DNA of 64,000 nt, from contig NZ_QFZQ01000003.1 in the NCBI RefSeq assembly GCF_003171675.1, forward strand, positions 248,001 to 312,000, in the 5' to 3' direction. Every line of letters starts with the position of its first letter. Within the stretch, counting starts at the first letter, position 1. The notes beneath the pieces are model-generated. The model ran no database searches. It was not told where the DNA came from and worked only from the letters and a program-made list of their open reading frames with translations. A program made the translations under genes and the position numbers. Source of the stretch: Reichenbachiella versicolor (GTDB taxonomy: Bacteria > Bacteroidota > Bacteroidia > Cytophagales > Cyclobacteriaceae). Shown here one piece after another: positions 63,341 to 64,000 of the stretch.

Positions 63341-63652
63341 TTATACTATTACTCCTTCAAACGTTTCTGCACCTTCTTTTTCAGGCATGCCAGCATCTAA
63401 CCAATCATTGTATTTTTGAATATCTCTGTCTGGCAAAGGGTTATTCCCAGGAGGCATTGGGTGGGCAGTTTCTTTACCAGGCATATACCCCTCTATAGCA
63501 ATCTTGATGCGTTGGCTTAGTCTACATACGGATTCGTAGTTGCTCAGGTCCAAACTGAAAGTACCCTGATCAGTAGCGATAGAAACTTCTAACATGGGTT
63601 GTACATAGGGTGCAAAGATGTTTTTGATATCTGGATCGAAATATACGCTCAT
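63341..63652 (-). CDS. Hypothetical protein with MPPGN...DRDI motif
   Basis: The product has 103 residues and no signal peptide. Segment HPMPPGNNPLPDRDIQKYND and WLDAGMPE resembles the end of cytochrome-type or copper-oxidase-associated modules in which MPPGG-like loops and a W-x-x-x-G-x-P close the domain, but no CxxCH heme motif is present. The N-terminal half (VYFDPDIKNIFAPYVQPM) is typical of small proteins linked to secreted oxidoreductases in Bacteroidota; I do not know the function. It begins 5 bp after the partial gene at the window edge and is presumably co-transcribed and functionally tied to it. Confidence 0.6.
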   Translation of the reverse strand: MSVYFDPDIKNIFAPYVQPMLEVSIATDQGTFSLDLSNYESVCRLSQRIKIAIEGYMPGKETAHPMPPGNNPLPDRDIQKYNDWLDAGMPEKEGAETFEGVIV

Positions 63653-63657
63653 GGCAA

Positions 63658-64000
63658 TTATAGTTTAGTGTGGTTTATAGTTAGTTGAAAAGCTTGTTTG
63701 TCAAAATTCTTATCGAGGTCGTTCATGACCTTGGTAAGGTCTACGTTGAGTTTGTGATCCATCATACCATTACTTCCATGGTGATGCTCAGGGTCTAGCC
63801 AAGCTGTAGATGTTGCTACGAAATACTTCTTACGAAATTTTTCTGATGATATTTCTGCTTTAACCTTTTTAGGGTGCATATATAAGTCTATTTGGTAGGA
63901 CGAAGATGCATTAGGTTCTGTATAGGTATATAGGTAAGGTTGCTTTTTACTCGCTGGTTTTACAGTGACATCGTTGGTAATGAGTTTGCCTACAGTTGCT
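63658..64000 (-). CDS. C-terminal part of an unidentified protein cut by the window edge
   Basis: An open frame enters from beyond 64000 and stops at 63658, giving at least 113 residues. An internal ATG at 63879 is not the start, since the frame stays open upstream (VGKLITNDVTVKPASKKQPY). The visible part is beta-rich with a His cluster (WLDPEHHHGSNGMMDHKLNV) and ends FQLTINHTKL. His-rich loops of this kind could bind metal. It may be the C-terminal domain of a tyrosinase-like or other metalloenzyme, consistent with the small MPPGN protein next to it, but this is a guess. Confidence 0.55.
   Translation of the reverse strand, partial: ATVGKLITNDVTVKPASKKQPYLYTYTEPNASSSYQIDLYMHPKKVKAEISSEKFRKKYFVATSTAWLDPEHHHGSNGMMDHKLNVDLTKVMNDLDKNFDKQAFQLTINHTKL

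Overview
The window (about 39% G+C by eye) comes from a marine, polysaccharide-degrading member of the Bacteroidota, most likely Cytophagales. The evidence is type IX secretion (T9SS) C-terminal sorting tails, a PorP/SprF-like protein beside a large protein with a gliding-type C-terminal domain, promoters resembling the TAnnTTTG type, starts without Shine-Dalgarno sequences, a bacillithiol deacetylase, and agar-specific enzymes (GH117, GH2, GH16). Genus and species cannot be fixed from this sequence.

Layout. 0-2.2 kb: mnmE and elbB. 2.4-7.5 kb: an agar-oligosaccharide set (GH2 lipoprotein, secreted DUF1593 nucleoside-hydrolase-like protein, GH117 lipoprotein). 7.5-10.4 kb: PAS histidine kinase and ABC-F protein. 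10.5-18.7 kb: accessory region with lipoproteins, two tandem TPR membrane proteins, a 55-residue lipoprotein missed by ordinary ORF length cut-offs, a degenerate 21-bp repeat array, and a block of roughly 300-bp tandem repeats. 18.7-23.8 kb: PorP/SprF-OmpA protein and a 1215-residue T9SS surface protein. 23.9-26.8 kb: mobA and moaC diverging from moeA. 27.1-30.8 kb: cysM-cysE diverging from an SLC13 anion permease. 30.9-33.6 kb: sugar-acid kinase and sodium/sugar symporter. 33.9-38.7 kb: trxB, M23/LysM peptidase, bshB1, site-2 protease, HAD phosphatase and a CAT-anticodon tRNA.

38.9-49.4 kb is the most unusual region. Beside the tRNA lie seven co-oriented genes in which three beta-helix proteins alternate with three small proteins that carry 14-16-residue N-terminal repeats, plus a short FN3 protein. 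None shows a signal peptide. An NHL-repeat T9SS protein, a phage-repressor-like HTH protein and two unknown small genes follow. At 49.2 kb a perfect 45-bp palindrome precedes an ABC ATPase, TonB-dependent receptor and two-permease operon (to 55.5 kb). Then come uxuA and an SDR mannonate oxidoreductase, a membrane nucleotidyl cyclase, a T9SS-sorted GH16 endo-enzyme, a coiled-coil protein, a second 21-bp array (13 units in perfect register), a lipoprotein esterase and a gene running off the right edge.

Working together: the GH16 enzyme would cut agar or porphyran outside the cell, and the GH2 and GH117 lipoproteins would trim oligosaccharides from alternating ends. The symporter could import monosaccharides, and the KdgK-like kinase with UxuA and the SDR would channel 2-keto-3-deoxy sugar acids to central metabolism. 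The two 21-bp arrays, unrelated in sequence but equal in period (two helical turns), and the beta-helix cassettes are the best candidates for something undescribed.
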